Below, piece after piece: positions 21,444 through 34,290 of a stretch of 64,000 nt of DNA. This stretch comes from Excoecaria cochinchinensis (lineage: Eukaryota; Streptophyta; Magnoliopsida; Malpighiales; Euphorbiaceae). The notes under the pieces were generated by a model. That model worked only from the letters and a program-made list of their open reading frames with translations, did not search any database and had not been told where the DNA came from. The stretch is from NCBI GenBank assembly GCA_947683425.1, contig CANTUQ010000101.1, forward strand, positions 26,621,001 to 26,685,000. The letters run 5' to 3'. The translations under genes and the position numbers were made by a program. The stretch's first letter is position 1. Each line of letters starts with the position of its first letter.

Positions 21444-24400
21444 TTATTCGCTATCTTCACTAAGCTGTAAATCGTAATTAAAATCATCCTCATTTTCCGA
21501 TGTATAAGAGGAAAATTCTGGCTCGTCATCAGATCCATCGCCAACCAAAGTTTCTTCATCATCCTCACCATCAATGTCAACAAATTCATTGTCCGCATAG
21601 TTCAATAGTTCGTTATCTTCAAAATGCAGAGAGTTGTTGATTTCATGAACTTCCGGTTCTTCCTCCTGAAATGCATCATTATTTTTAGAACGTTCACTTT
21701 GTCCGGCGCCTTTCCTTTCATAAATGCCTCTTGGTTTGACTTTGCATGCTGCAAACCATTCCGATCTGTCTCGCTTTACGCTTGGATAGGAGACATAATA
21801 TACCTGGCCCACTTGCATTGCCAACACAAATGGTTCAAAGTTATTCAATCTTCTACGCTGGTTGACTTCAACTAAATTGTATCTGGTATGTATTTTTGTT
21901 CCCACGTTAATAGTTGGATCATACCATTCGCACTTGAATAACACACAACGTTTTATTGGCAACGCGGGATACTCGACTTCAATTATATCAACAATTTGCC
22001 CATAATAATCCATCAACTCTCCTTGAATGCAAACCCCACTGTTTACCGTTTCTTTGTTATGACCGTGACTCTGTGTATGAAATTTATATCCATTCACGAA
22101 ATACACCGGAAATGATTTAACATATCGCAAAGGTCCTTTTGCAAGATCAGTGATGTAGTTGTTGTCAATTGCATTTGTTGATGCCTACATATTCCAATAA
22201 GCTAACATCAATGCAATCATATATTTCATATATTCATGTATGTATGGACATATATGGTGAAAATCACAACTTACATATGTCTTGAACCAATCATGAAAGT
22301 GTTTTTCGACTTCCTTGTTCACCTCAGTTTCATTTTTCTCAGGCATTAGCTCCCGTATCCATTCCTCAAATAATCTAAAATGCCAATATCAATTTATATA
22401 TTACACTCTTTACATAGTAAAACAATATATCACAATGTAGCGTATATATTAACCTTACCTAACATAAGGACGAACTTCCTCGCAATTCAATAAAATATAA
22501 CTATGGGCCGCTATTAATTCATCCTCTATTAGCATTTTCCTTATTGAACGGCCATGTAAACGCCTAGGATATGTAAAAATGGATAAGTTTCCGTCCTGAT
22601 TACTTGATGCCCCGCCATCATCATTACGTGGTACTTTCCGCTGTATCGTGTGTATATGAGGCTCAAAATAATGCGAACAAAAAGTACTTGCTTCTTCGAC
22701 CAAATAAGCATTACATATTGAACCTTCAACTCTAGCTTTATTTTTGACGTTCTTCTTCAAGTGAAACAAATACCTACATGATATATCTTAATGCCATTAA
22801 TTAGCATACAAAGGTATAATATAATTGCAATGGAAGTCATAGATAGTTACCGCTCAAATGGATACATCCAACGATATTGAACCGGACCAGCGAGTTTCGC
22901 CTCATGTGCTAAATGCACGGGGAGATGCTCCATACAGTCAAAAAAACTTGGAGGAAATATTGTTTCAAGTTTGCACAGGATTACTGGAATTTCTATTTCC
23001 AATCTTGCTATATCTGCCGCACTTATCTCGCAGGACGTTAATGTTCTGAAAAACATACTTAGCTCTGTTATAGCTTCCCACACTTTTGTCGGCAATAACT
23101 CTCGAAATGCTATTGGGAGTAGCCTCTGCATGAAAACGTGACAATCATGACTTTTCATCCCGAATAATTTGAACTTTCTCATGTCGACGCACCTTGCCAA
23201 ATTGGAGACGTAACCATCCGAAAACTTTAGTCCTTTTAACCAATCACACAAGACTTCCTTTTGTTTTTTGTCCAAAGTGTAGCATGCTTTGGGATATTTT
23301 TCGGTTAAAAAATCTTTATCTAACTCGGTCCTTCTACATAACAACTTTAAATCCGCTCGGGATTTTGAATTGTCCTTGGTCTTCCCTTCTATATTCATAA
23401 TGGTGTTGAACACATTATCAAAAAAAAAATTTTCAATGTGCATCACATCTAGATTATGCCGTAACAAATTAGTCTTCCAATATGGCAAATCCCAAAAAAT
23501 GCTTCTTTTCCTCCAACCAAAGTTTTTGTTGATTTTTCCATTAACTTCATCAGAAGCAACTTCTGTTACCTTAAGTAAACCCAACTCATCAATGTCTTGT
23601 AAAATTTGCTCACTGCTTCTGATAACAGGAGGACTTGCAAGAACAACTCTATTCTTAAGAAATTTGTTCTTGTTCCGTCGAAAAGGGTGATCAAGTGGAA
23701 GGAATTTCCTGTGATTGTCAAACCAAGAAGTTTTGCACCCATGTTGAAGATAAAATGCATCTGAATCGTCGCCACAGTAAGGACATGCTAGTTTTCCAGC
23801 CGTGCTCCAACCCGACAACATAGCATAGGCAGGGAAGTCACTGACCGTCCACATTAATGCCGCTTTCATCATGAAATTCTGTTTAAGTGATGCATCATAT
23901 GTTTCAACACCGACATCCCAAAGCTGTTGCAACTCATAAATCAATGGCTGCAAATATACATCAATTCTGTGCTTCGGATTTCTAGGTCCTGAAATAATAA
24001 CTGTCAAGAACATATAAGCCTCATTCATACACATCCATGGAGGCAAATTATATGGAGTAATTATGACCGGCCATGACGAATATTGTTGCCCTGATTGACC
24101 AAAAGGTTGAAATCCGTCAGTGCTCAAACACACTCGAATATTTCGAGATTCAGCAGCAAAATCAGGATGGGTGTTATTGAAATGTTTTCATGCAACTGCA
24201 TCGGATGGATGGCTCATTATTCCACCTGTACTTTCGTGCTCATCATGCCATCTCATGTGAGGTGCAGTAACTTCGGATGCATATAGTCTTTGAAGCCTGG
24301 GAGTCAATGGAAAAAAATACATACGTTTCCAAGGTACCAATTTCCGCTGATTACCACCACTTTTAGATTTGTACCTAGGTTGACTGCAAAATTTGCACTC

Positions 24401-25186
24401 TTGTAAATTGATGTCATCCCTCCAAAATAACATACATCCCAACCGACAACAGTCAATTTTCTCAACAGGCAAACCTAAACCACTGATCAGTTTTTTCACA
24501 TTGTACAAATTATCAACCATTTTATGGTCAAGAGGCAATGATTTATTGTACCAAGCAAGAATTCGGTCAAAACCTCGATCCGAAATATGGCATTCGGATT
24601 TTATATTCAATATCTGAGCTACAGAAGATAACTGAGTCATGTTATCGCAGCCTGGCCATAACTGCTGATCTGCTGAATTTAGCAAATCATAAAATTTTGC
24701 TGCATTTTCGTTGGGTTCTTCCAACATTGGTATACTTTCCCTAAAATCATGGCCAGCTGCATCGTAAACCATTTGAACGTATGGATTATCAGTCACCCCT
24801 ACATCATCAGCTACAAATTCCCCCTCTCTTTCAAATTCACCCTCAGTTGTCCACATGTTACCCACATTTCCACTCGATGTACTACAGATTGATGTTTCTC
24901 CGTATCGTGTCCACTCAAAATAATTTTGCACAAAACCCTTTCGTAACAGGTGAAAATACACTTCATCGACTGACAGATAACGAAGATGTTGGCACTTTTT
25001 GCATGGACATCTTATTTTAGCCCCGTCCATAAATGCAGGTTGAGAACTGGCATATTCAATAAAAGACTGAACCCCTTCCACAAATTCAGGATTAATGTAA
25101 CCATCTCTTGTTTTTCGTCTATACATCCAAGATCTATCTATGTTACTCATAATTAATTCCAAACTGTTACATGAACAAGGAGACAT
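21444..25186 (-). pseudogene. TNPD transposase (Tnp2 family) of CACTA B with one premature stop
   Basis: Predicted join of 25186-22851, 22773-22459, 22374-22275 and 22184-21444, minus, with GT/AG borders. The total is 3492 nt, 1163 residues plus stop, in phase throughout. The N-terminal transposase-associated domain has DRSWMYRRKTRDGYINPEF and a zinc-like CPCKKC motif. The Tnp2 (Transposase_21) core spans about residues 300-600, with LPPWMCMNEAYMFLTVIISG and LACPYCGDDSDAFYLQHG. A DUF4218-type segment (YRWMYPFER|YLFHLKKNVKNKARVEGSI) crosses the first intron. A DUF4216-type segment lies in the last exon (YFVNGYKFHTQSHGHN, YYGQIVDIIEVEY, LFKCEWYDP). The C-terminus is acidic. The only lesion seen is TGA at 24188-24190 (residue 333), where the family has Trp before KHF; a single G-to-A change explains it. 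The protein would cut and rejoin CACTA ends. The start could instead be the Met before SNIDRSWMY. Confidence 0.87.
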
Positions 25187-25189
25187 CTC

Positions 25190-26894
25190 AAATAGAATTA
25201 TAAAAATCTAATTCAAAAAAATCAAAACTTCATAAAAATGATGTAAGAATGAGATATAAATGATGAATTAAGAATGAGAAATATAAAAACGGTACATCAC
25301 TTCATATTAAACTAAAACAATTCAAAAAAAAAATTATTAAAAGTGTCTAATATAAAAAAAAATTAAAAATTAGAGCACTTAAAAATAATTGTTTGACATA
25401 TTAAAATAAATTATAAATTGTTTTAACTTAACAGCAAAATACTCTCTCTATTTATCTAACTTAACAATTTTTGAAAAAAAAAAATTCAGTCAATTTGATA
25501 ATTTTTAAATTTAAAGAGTGTTTAGTTACTTATTTTTTATTTTGACTTTATGTATACGCTAAAAAGAAGGTATTCAACAGAGTGAAAATATATAATTATA
25601 AAAAATTAATAAAATAATATTAAATAATGACTCTTGGTCCCTTGAGCCTATTTTTTGGTGTTTATAAAATGATATTTATAAAATACTTTTGGTGGCACTG
25701 TATGATAAATACTTTTAGCTTGACAACTGCATCAGCAAAATAGTTGTGCCAATGACCTTTCTTTCAGCAATTATGTCCTCATGATATATATTTCCTTGAA
25801 TGTGCAGTACTTTTCTGTGCTTTATTTGAAGTGCAAGTATAGTTATAGTTTATAAATTTTAAATAATAACTAGAGTGAGATAATACTAGCATATATTTTG
25901 CCTACTATATATATATAATTTTGGTGGTTGTTAATAACTAGCAGGTATTTACTATGTCTCTATATTTGTTTACATTTAGTTCTACTCTTTAGCCATATAC
26001 AAATTACAATATTTTGTTAATTGAATTCCATTAATTTTTTCATAATTTCATTTTGTGTTATATTCATATAGAATATAACCTCTATAAAATATATGCTTCT
26101 ATCTGAATTTTGTATAATATATGTTCTTTAATATATGCTTATAGATGTATTTGTGTGTTTGGATCTTATTTATTCATGTATTATAAGTATATAATTTTTT
26201 TATATTCAATTTCGGTGTCCGTTAAATACTACTCCATGGCATTTATTTTGTAACAATAATTATTCTTTTCATAGCATTTAGTTATGTATTTATTCATTAC
26301 ATGTATATAATTTTTTTATATTCAACTTTGGTGCCTATTGAATATGTATTTTTCTATTGAATTGTAGAAAAAATAAAATTGATGATCAATTTATTTTCCG
26401 AGTGCTATAAATAAATAATTGCAGTCTTATGAAATTATTTTCAATGGTATTATTTTTTATTAAATGACTCTTAGTAAGAGAAAAAGAATGAGTATTTAAA
26501 CAATTCATAAATATCAAATTGTGAATACATACATTTCTACTTATGATCATATGCTTATTTTATGCTTCTCTAAACATATATGCTCAATTTTTAATTAGTG
26601 TTATTTGATTTAACACTAATTAATTCATTGTATTTTTTAAAAATAACAAAAAATTTAATTAACATAACTAATTTAAATTAATTCTAACAACAATCAACAC
26701 TAATTAAAAATTAATTTTTTCTTTGAACAATAGTTAATTAAGTTAACTCAATGTCTAATTAAGTTAAATAATTCATTGTCTAATAAATTAATAATAATCT
26801 ATTTCAACATTCAACAATAATAATCTATTCTAACAACAATAATCTATTTCAACAATCAATCAACAATAATTCATTGTCTAATTAAGTTAAATAA

Positions 26895-26898
<4 letters not shown>
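25190..26898. other. AT-rich intron/5' region of CACTA B
   Basis: No coding similarity. The block lies between the predicted leader exon (donor at 26980) and the TNPD start codon, so it is probably a long 5' intron. About 780 bp near 25680-26450 is absent from CACTA D. Confidence 0.55.

Positions 26899-26940
<42 letters not shown>
26899..26940. repeat. (TAA)n microsatellite
   Basis: Fourteen or so uninterrupted AAT/TAA triplets. The same site in CACTA D (39783-39813) is shorter. Confidence 0.95.
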
Positions 26941-26942
<2 letters not shown>

Positions 26943-26980
26943 TAAAAAAAAAATAGGGCAAATGGGTACTGTTGGCTTAC

Positions 26981-27300
26981 CAGACGCCGGAGGAGAGGAG
27001 AGGAGGAGGAGACGGAGGAGGGAGGTCGACCAGGCTGAGGAGGAGAGGAAGCCAACGCCGGAGCAGCGGCGGTCGACGGCGGCGAAGGAGAGAAGGAAGG
27101 CGCACGGCAGGGAGGCAAGCAGAAGGGAAGATCGGAGCGGGAAAAAAAGAGAGAAGGGAGGGAAGAGAGGAGGAGGAGGAGGAGGGGAGGGGACCGGCGA
27201 ACGGAGGGGAGGGGGCGGTGGTCGTCGGCGGGAGGGCAGGGGATCGGACAGGCAGAGTGAGGGGAGAGGGAGGAGAGAGAGAGGATCGGGGGGAAGAGGG
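26981..27300 (-). other. Predicted non-coding leader exon of CACTA B
   Basis: On the minus strand this is CT/GC-rich and ends CCGGCGTCTG|GTAAGCC, a good plant splice donor. Similar CT-rich blocks with a donor occur at the equivalent place in CACTA C and D, so it is a conserved property of the 5' end. It is probably the 5' untranslated exon for TNPD/TNPA transcripts. Arg/Gly/Glu-rich open frames on the opposite strand are compositional. Confidence 0.55.
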
Positions 27301-27319
27301 TTAAAAGTTGAATTTAATT

Positions 27320-27820
27320 CAGACTTCCCGACGGAATGTTATTTCCGTCGCTATATAGCGACGGAAATCACTTTCCGTCGGTAATTAGCGGCGAAATATA
27401 TTTCCGTCGCTAAAAATAGCGACGGAAATATCATTCCGTCGTTAATTAGCGGCGGAATAGAAATTCCGTTGCTAATATTATTTTATTTTTTTTTCTTATT
27501 TAATTTTAGCGACGGAATTATATATTCGTCGCTAAATTTAGCGATGGTTTCTAACTCCGTCGCTAAATGGAAATTAATTTTTTTTATAACGACGGAATTA
27601 TATATCCGTCGCTAATTTCTGTCGCAATTTCTGGAGGGAATGTTTGGCGCCCTTTTTCGCGACGGACTTTTTTTTCCGTCGCTATTTTAGCGACGAAATA
27701 TTATTTACGTCGCTATTTAGCGACGAAAATAATTTCCGTCGCTAAATAGCGACGGAATTATAATTCCGTCGCTATTTAGCGACGGTTTTTATTCCGTCGC
27801 TAATATTCCGTCGCTAATTT
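27320..27820. repeat. Right (5') subterminal array of CACTA B
   Basis: Over twenty copies of TAGCGACGGAA/TTCCGTCGCTA in both orientations. The core differs from the left array by one base (GCGACGG against CCGACGG). Confidence 0.85.
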
Positions 27821-27837
27821 ATGATTTTCTTGTAGTG

Positions 27838-29124
27838 TATAATTAAATTATATTATTAGTTTTTCGAATGTTAATTAAATTTTTTTTTTGAAATAATGTT
27901 AATTAAAATATTAATCAATTGGAATGGAAGAAAATAACAAATAGGAAAGACACATTTTCATTTCTTTTATTTTTTTTTTTTTTTTTTCCTATGAGGAAAG
28001 GATATCTCTAATTTGTAGAAAATAAAAATTACATGGTTTGTAATATTTTTTTAAAAAAAAAAAACCGACCGACTTATAGGTCTTAATTAATTTAATTTGC
28101 AAGCTCCGTAATAAGTTGGTTTCATGGAATGCACATAAAAGACTCAATTCATAAATAAAAATATGATTAAATGTGCTGAATCCAATTCATGAATGATCCA
28201 TTGAATATCATTTTACATGTTGTGCGATATATATGGTTCGATCCACTTATAACTTACTTAATTATATTATTTATTATTTTATAATATTTTTATATAATGT
28301 GAATATAAAAATAATTATTTTTATAAATCATACATCCATATTTTTTTATTTTTAATAAAAATATTAAAACAAATAAAAAAATAATTTTGTAAAATCTTAT
28401 CTCTTTTTATGATTCAACCCATTTTATAATAATTCAATCTAATTCAACATATTAATAACAGTAAAATTTTAGTCCATTTATAATTTAATTCATTTATAAC
28501 TATCCAATCCATTTACAACCTATAAATTTATGACATTTGCTCTCAAATTTCCACCTAACGTCAATAATAATAATAATATAATAACAAGTTGTTCGTTACG
28601 CAGACGAGATTATTCAAAATCTGGAATGATCTCATTTTGCACTGTTGCTACCTATGTTTGGTTAATGAGGTATATACCCTGTTTTCTAAACCTTAACATC
28701 TTCTTTTCTTTTCTATTAATTATTAAATCAGACTTTCTGAGAAAACTGCTAATACTTTCACTATTAAAGATATTATTGCTTGTTGTTATCATATGTAATT
28801 GCATGAAACATTATTAAAAAAGTTCCAAGTCTTTCTTAATATTTTTCTTTATCCCATAAATGAATAGTTTAGTTCTCTTTTCAATTGAGAAATTAGAGAA
28901 TATATTAGGTTTTAAACTTTGACTATATTCTAATTTTTGTTTTTTATAAACCATTCATAATCCAAAATTTCTTGCTCACAAAAGCTTTAATAAGTACGTA
29001 CTAACATTAAATACGGATAAAATAGAGATTAACAAATTAACCAACTTATTAAAATGGTAAATGGGTTATAATTTGAAATAAATAAATAATGTGCCTATCT
29101 ACCCAATAGATAGTATTTTTTTAA
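27838..29124. other. AT-rich intergenic sequence
   Basis: Long poly-A/T tracts and simple AAT repeats; no gene or element boundary recognised. Confidence 0.5.
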
Positions 29125-29642
29125 GGGTCAATTTCACTCATAATCACTCAACTTTATCACTTATCGCACAAAAGTAACCGACTTTTTTTTTTCTAATTTA
29201 AATACCACTGAACTTCTAATATTTTTGCAAAAAAGTCATGTAAACCGGAATCCGGCGAGAATTCTTGCCGGATTGATGACATGGCATATGACACATGCCG
29301 ACGAATAGTAATACATGACTTTTTTGCAAAAATGTTAGAAGTTCAGTAACATTTAAGTTGAAAAAAAAAATTTGTTACTTTTTCGCGATAAATGATAAGT
29401 TTAGTAACCATGAATGAAATTGATTTACATGTAGCATTTGTTGGAAATATTGTTAAACGACATGTAGTTTCTGACATGGCATGCTATGTCATCAATCCGG
29501 CAAGAGTTCTCACCGGATTCTGGTCAACATGATTTTTTTAAAAAAATATTAAAAGTTCAATAACATTTAAGTCAGAAAAAAAAAAGTCGGTTACTTTTGC
29601 GCGATAAGTGATAAATTGAGTGATCGTGGGTGAAATCAACCC
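29125..29642. mobile_element. Foldback MITE (Mutator-like), compound
   Basis: The ends are inverted: GGGTCAATTTCACTCAT at the left and ATCGTGGGTGAAATCAACCC at the right. Arms of over 100 bp share ACTTATCGCGCAAAAGTAACC-like and CCGGATTC-type blocks. Flanks TATTTTTTTAA and TATTTTTTAA look like a 9-11 bp target duplication, as for Mutator-type elements. A third arm inside (about 29310-29440) suggests a nested or duplicated copy. Confidence 0.6.
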
Positions 29643-30342
29643 TATTTTTTAACCATATTTTATTTTATTATCCAAACAATTGAGTAGTGAAGATAAAATG
29701 CTAGTAGAATTGCATTCATACACTAATGGATTCTACATTAAATGTCTTCGTCTTGGAATAAATAAATTAACTTGTGAAAGAAGAAATTGAAATTAATTAA
29801 TTATTATGCATATTCTTAAACCTGACTTTATTACATGTGACCAAAAACTGACTTAAAATAAACATTTCTTATTAGCTGGCCATATGAAGTGATAATGAAA
29901 TTTTAACTAATTGATTTTATTTTTATTCTTCGTTTTCAAAGTTATAACTACCGGATGTAACAGCATGCGTACACCAAATTACTATTTTATAACCTGTTAT
30001 TATTTATAATTAAAAAAAATATTTGTGATGCATAGAATATTAGATGACCGTCACCATAGTCATGTGAAATCATTTTTCTTGCCATGCATAAAAATAAAAT
30101 TTAGTAGTATGACAAATTAAATTTTATGATTCAGACAGTTTATGCTGTTAATGTGAACAAAAGGCTACTTGTATTGAAATAAATACCAAGTAAACTATAT
30201 TGTACAAATCAATAAATAAAAATTGATTTCTAGAATAAACTAAATTGACGAATTAGGCACGATAATGCAGCCCCAAAGTAGCCTATATCATACCCATAAA
30301 GTGCTAATTTGTGAATGTTATTGAAATCAAACCGGACGTTTA
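29643..30342. other. AT-rich intergenic sequence
   Basis: Nothing recognised. Confidence 0.5.
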
Positions 30343-31009
30343 CACTACAAGAAATTGTGGTTTTCCCGACGGAATTTTAGCGACGGATTAATTTCCGTCG
30401 TAAATTTGCGACGGAAATTACATTCCGTCGCTAATTGCCGACGGAATTGTTTTTCCGTCGCCAATTAAATTCCGTCGTTAAAAAAAGCGGGAATAATTTT
30501 CCTCCAATTTTAACGACGGATTTTTAATTTCCGTCGCTAAATTTAGCGACGGAATTTAAATTTCCGTCGCTAAAATTGTTTTTAAAAAATAATATCTTTT
30601 TATTAGCGACGGATATTGAAATCCGTCGATAATTTTAGCGACGGAATTGAAATTCCGTTGTTAAAATTGGAGGGAAATTATTTCCGCTTTTTTTAGCGAC
30701 GGAAATTTGAAATCCGTCGCTAAATTTTGCGACGGAATTCAAAAATCCGTCGCTAAAATTATTTTTTTAAAAAAATATCTTTTATTAGATACGGATATTG
30801 AAATCCGTCACTAAATTTAGCGACGGATTGAAATTCCGTCGCTAAAATTAATTAAAAAAAATAATATCTTTTATTAGCGACGGATTTACATTTCCGTCGC
30901 TAAATGTAGCGACGAAAATTGAAATTCCATCGCTAAAATTAATTAAAAAAATAAATAATATCTTTTATTAGCGACGAAAATTTTTCCGTCGCTAAAAGTT
31001 CCCTATTAA

Positions 31010-31536
31010 TTCTATAGTTTCCCTCTCCTTCCCCTCTCTCCTCCCTCTCCCCTCCCTCCCGATCCCCTCCTCTGCGCCTCTGCCCACTGCCGCCCTCCTC
31101 CGGCGTGCCTCCACCGTCAGATTCGGCCTTCCCACCGACTTTCGCCGCCGATCCGAGCCGGACCACCCACCTCCGGTCTCCTCCTCTCCCTCCCCTCCCT
31201 CTCCCCTCTCTCTTCTCCTCCCTCCTCTCTCTGCCCAGCGACTGTGCCGCCGTTGCCCTCCTCCGGCCGCCATTCCGGCTCCCCTTCCCCTCCCCGGCGC
31301 CGATCTCCCCTCCCCCTCACCTCCGGCGCCGGTTTCCCCTTCCCCCCTCCCCTTTTTCCTTCCCTTCCTCCCCCGCTCCCCTCTCACGTTTTCCCTTCCC
31401 CCCCGCCCCCGATCTCCCTCGCCGGCGAGCTGCGGTGGGTGCTGCGGTCGGCGACGCGTGGATCTCCGCCTCTCCCTGCCGTTCCGTTGCCTGTGGTGCC
31501 TCCGGTGGCCTCCTGCTGTGGTGACCGGCGAGGAAG
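31010..31536 (+). other. Predicted leader exon relic of CACTA C
   Basis: A strongly CT/GC-rich stretch ends GCGAGGAAG|GTAAGGTTTC, a strong splice donor near 31536. It is equivalent in position and composition to the leader blocks of CACTA B and D. Pro/Ser-rich and Arg/Gly-rich open frames across it arise from composition. Confidence 0.5.
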
Positions 31537-31579
31537 GTAAGGTTTCTTTATTTCTTTTTTTTTTCTTTATTTATTAATT

Positions 31580-31723
31580 ATAAATTTTATTATTATTATT
31601 ATTATTAACATTATTAGTATAATTGTTATTATTATTATTTAATGGATATGTTAATTATAATAATTATGAGTATTATTAAATATTTATCTTAATTATTATT
31701 ATGATTATTGTAATGTTGTGCTA

Positions 31724-31773
<50 letters not shown>

Positions 31774-31902
31774 GTAATGGGTAGGTTAATTAGTATTATT
31801 AATAGTTTTATTAAATAATTATCTTAATTATTATTATTATTAAATAATTATCTTAATTATTATTATTGTTATTATTTTTATTAAGAAGTTGTGTTAATTT
31901 TA

Positions 31903-31944
<42 letters not shown>

Positions 31945-32131
31945 GTTAATTGGGTATGCTAATTGGTATTGTTATTAGTATTATTAAATATTTATCCTAA
32001 TTATTATTCTGATTATTATAATTTTTATTAAGTAGTTGTGTTAATTATTATTGTTATTATTTAATGGGTATGTTAAGTAGATATATTATTAGTGTTGTTA
32101 TTATTTTTATTAAGAAGTTGTGTTAATTTTA

Positions 32132-32169
<38 letters not shown>

Positions 32170-32295
32170 ACATGTTATTATTATTAAATTAAAATCAGTA
32201 AAATTTGTACCTTAATTAATATTATTATTATTATTTTAATTTGTATTGTTATTATTATTATTTATTTATGTTAATTTGTATTGTTATTATAATTA
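31580..32295. repeat. TTA/ATT microsatellites and AT-rich filler in CACTA C
   Basis: Several uninterrupted (TTA)n runs, the longest at about 31728-31772, 31905-31943 and 32135-32167. A block GTGTTAATTTTAGTTATTATT recurs at about 31890 and 32118. Confidence 0.85.
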
Positions 32296-32558
32296 TTTTT
32301 TTTTTAAATTGTAAAAATTCCCGACGGAAATTCATTTCCGTCGGAACTTACCGACGGAAATTGAATTTCCGTAGGCAAATTTTCCGACGGAAATAATTTC
32401 CGTCGGTAATTTTTCCGACGGAAAAAATTCCATCGGGAAATTTACCTACGCCTAATTTCCCGACGGAATTTTATTCCGTCGGTAATTTTGTTTCCCGACG
32501 GAAATTCCTTATTTTCCGTCGGGAATTTCCGTCGGGAAAGCGTTTTTTTCTTGTAGTG

Positions 32559-33904
32559 TTAATCAAATGCTTGATCAATTGGGTCATGGATGGTCCATGA
32601 GGTCACCGGTATTTTTCAATTTTTCATTTTGGTTTTATTTATTTTGATATTTTGTACTGTATCGAGCCAGACCAACCACAGTTTTTTGGTGAAACCGGTC
32701 CAATCCGGTTTTAGTGTAACCAAATAAAAATTTAAGTACTAAATAGCAATAAAAATGTATAAATTATGGACCTGAGAATGCATTTTGCAAAAATATATCA
32801 CTTTAAACAACTTTAATTTTTAATGTGAATATTTGAAGTTAGAATTATAAATATTTTTTTAATAGGCAATTAATTAATATTCAATATGAAATAGTAAATA
32901 GTAAATAATAACAGTAACATTTTATCTTTGCATTTGAGCTAATGCATATTGGTCGTCACCCTATATCAGTTAAATACTTTTACAAAATAACACATTCAAA
33001 TTTTTGTCTCCAGAAATACTATTCCTTTCACCCTATTTTGGTAAAAAAATTCCCCTCCACCCTATTCAAATCTTTGTCCCTTTTATCTTTGCATTTGAGC
33101 TAATGCATGTTGGTCGTAACTCTTAACTTCCACCAATTTAAACCGCTAAATTCTGCTAGCACGATTTTAGCATTAAAGACCTTACCTACAACTTGCAAAA
33201 ATTAAAGCGCTGGGAAGAAATGCTAAGTGAGTGTAATGAATGCTAAAATAGTTAATTGAGAGGAGTGGTACCTGTCTATTTCACGTGGCTTCTGAGTGCT
33301 ATTGCTTCCTATTTTGACGAGGTGATACCTTAGTACTTGTGAGATAGATTGGTTCTATTTTCAAGAGTTTTGCTCCCTTCAATCCCAAAGTACTTGTGAT
33401 TTTTCATCAGAGATTTTTTTTTTTTTTTAACTTATTTGTCTAAATTAACTACTGTGCTGCCTCTCATTGTGCCATCTGTGCCTATATATATGTGAGGATT
33501 CTATCTCATAGATAAATAGGGGGCAGCCGACCCAGTTATTCTGTAAAGTTTTTGCATACTTTAGTTCGTTTAACCATTATTTATCCCGGTTATTATGAAT
33601 GGTCAACCCAGATTCGATTCGAAAATTGTGAAATTCAATACCCAAACTCCTTATAAAAGATAATCGAACCTATCTATTTTAATGAAGAGAATTGGATTTA
33701 ATCTGTATGGGTACACGGACCGGAACGTATATAAATACGAAATATGATCATTTTTAAAAAATAAAAAATAAATAAAAGTATATGTACGAGATATATAATT
33801 ATTAACAAAAAGATTATATATAATCAATAATAATATTATAAAATTATAATTATAAATATTAAATTATAATTATTAGACCTGACAATTTTTTATTCGATAT
33901 AAAC
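32559..33904. other. Intergenic sequence, no gene seen
   Basis: AT-rich. Two related stretches with CACCCTAT and TTTGCATTTGAGCTAATGCAT occur at about 32927-32960 and 33080-33115, so there is a short imperfect duplication. No coding signature. Confidence 0.5.
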
Positions 33905-33924
33905 CACTACAAGAAAACAGACAT

Positions 33925-34290
33925 TTCCCGACGGAAATTACCGACGGAAAATGTGTAATTTCCGTCGGGAAAATAAAATGCCGACGGAATATTTTCCGTC
34001 GGCAATATGGGCGTAGGGAATTATTCCCGACGGAAATTTTTCGTCGGTAATTATTACCGACGGAAACACTTTTCCGTCGGGAATTTACCGACGGAAATTA
34101 TACTTCCGTCGGGAATTAGAAAATTTAATTCCGTCGGGAAATTCCCGACGGAATTGCTAATTCCGTCGGGAATAATTACCGACGGAAATTTAATTCCGTC
34201 GGAAAATTACCGACGGAAAAGTTTTTCCGTCGGGAATAATTAAATTTCCGTCGGGAATTTACCGACGGAATTAGCATTTCCGTCGGGAAA
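33925..34290. repeat. Left (3') subterminal array of CACTA D
   Basis: Many ACCGACGGAAA/TTTCCGTCGGGAA copies in alternating orientation, the same core type as the left array of CACTA B. Confidence 0.85.

Larger units (their letters stand above)
18599..27837 (-). mobile_element. CACTA B, near-complete En/Spm-type transposon
   Basis: Termini are CACTACAAGAAAAT at both ends (14-bp inverted repeat), with a perfect 3-bp target duplication TAT (18596-18598 and 27838-27840). Length 9239 bp. Genes lie on the minus strand in the usual En/Spm arrangement: a non-coding leader exon near the right end, TNPD (Tnp2 family) and then a TNPA-like gene toward the left end. The left subterminal array is built on ACCGACGGAA and the right on AGCGACGGAA. 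It differs from an intact autonomous element by one premature stop in TNPD. CACTA D (33905-40634) is a deleted member of the same subfamily. Confidence 0.93.
30343..32558 (+). mobile_element. CACTA C, non-autonomous En/Spm-type transposon
   Basis: Termini are CACTACAAGAAA at both ends, with a perfect target duplication TTA (30340-30342 and 32559-32561). Length 2216 bp. The left array uses AGCGACGGA and the right CCGACGGAAA, the mirror of CACTA B, so its 5' end is on the left (plus orientation). The interior keeps a CT/GC-rich leader block and a splice donor but no coding exons, followed by AT-rich filler with long TTA microsatellites. It could be mobilised only by proteins from another element. 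Confidence 0.92.

Noticed and set aside
22858..23690. Plus-strand open frames within TNPD
   Set aside because: Antisense shadows of the transposase coding sequence.
26962..27384. Long Arg/Gly/Glu-rich open frames on the plus strand, also in the equivalent block at 39830-40253
   Set aside because: They translate a purine-rich block opposite to the transposon genes, change frame identity between copies and have no domain. I treat the block as a leader exon on the minus strand.
31105..31540. Overlapping Pro/Ser-rich and Arg/Gly-rich open frames in CACTA C
   Set aside because: Open in several frames on both strands because of CT-rich composition; no start context or domain.
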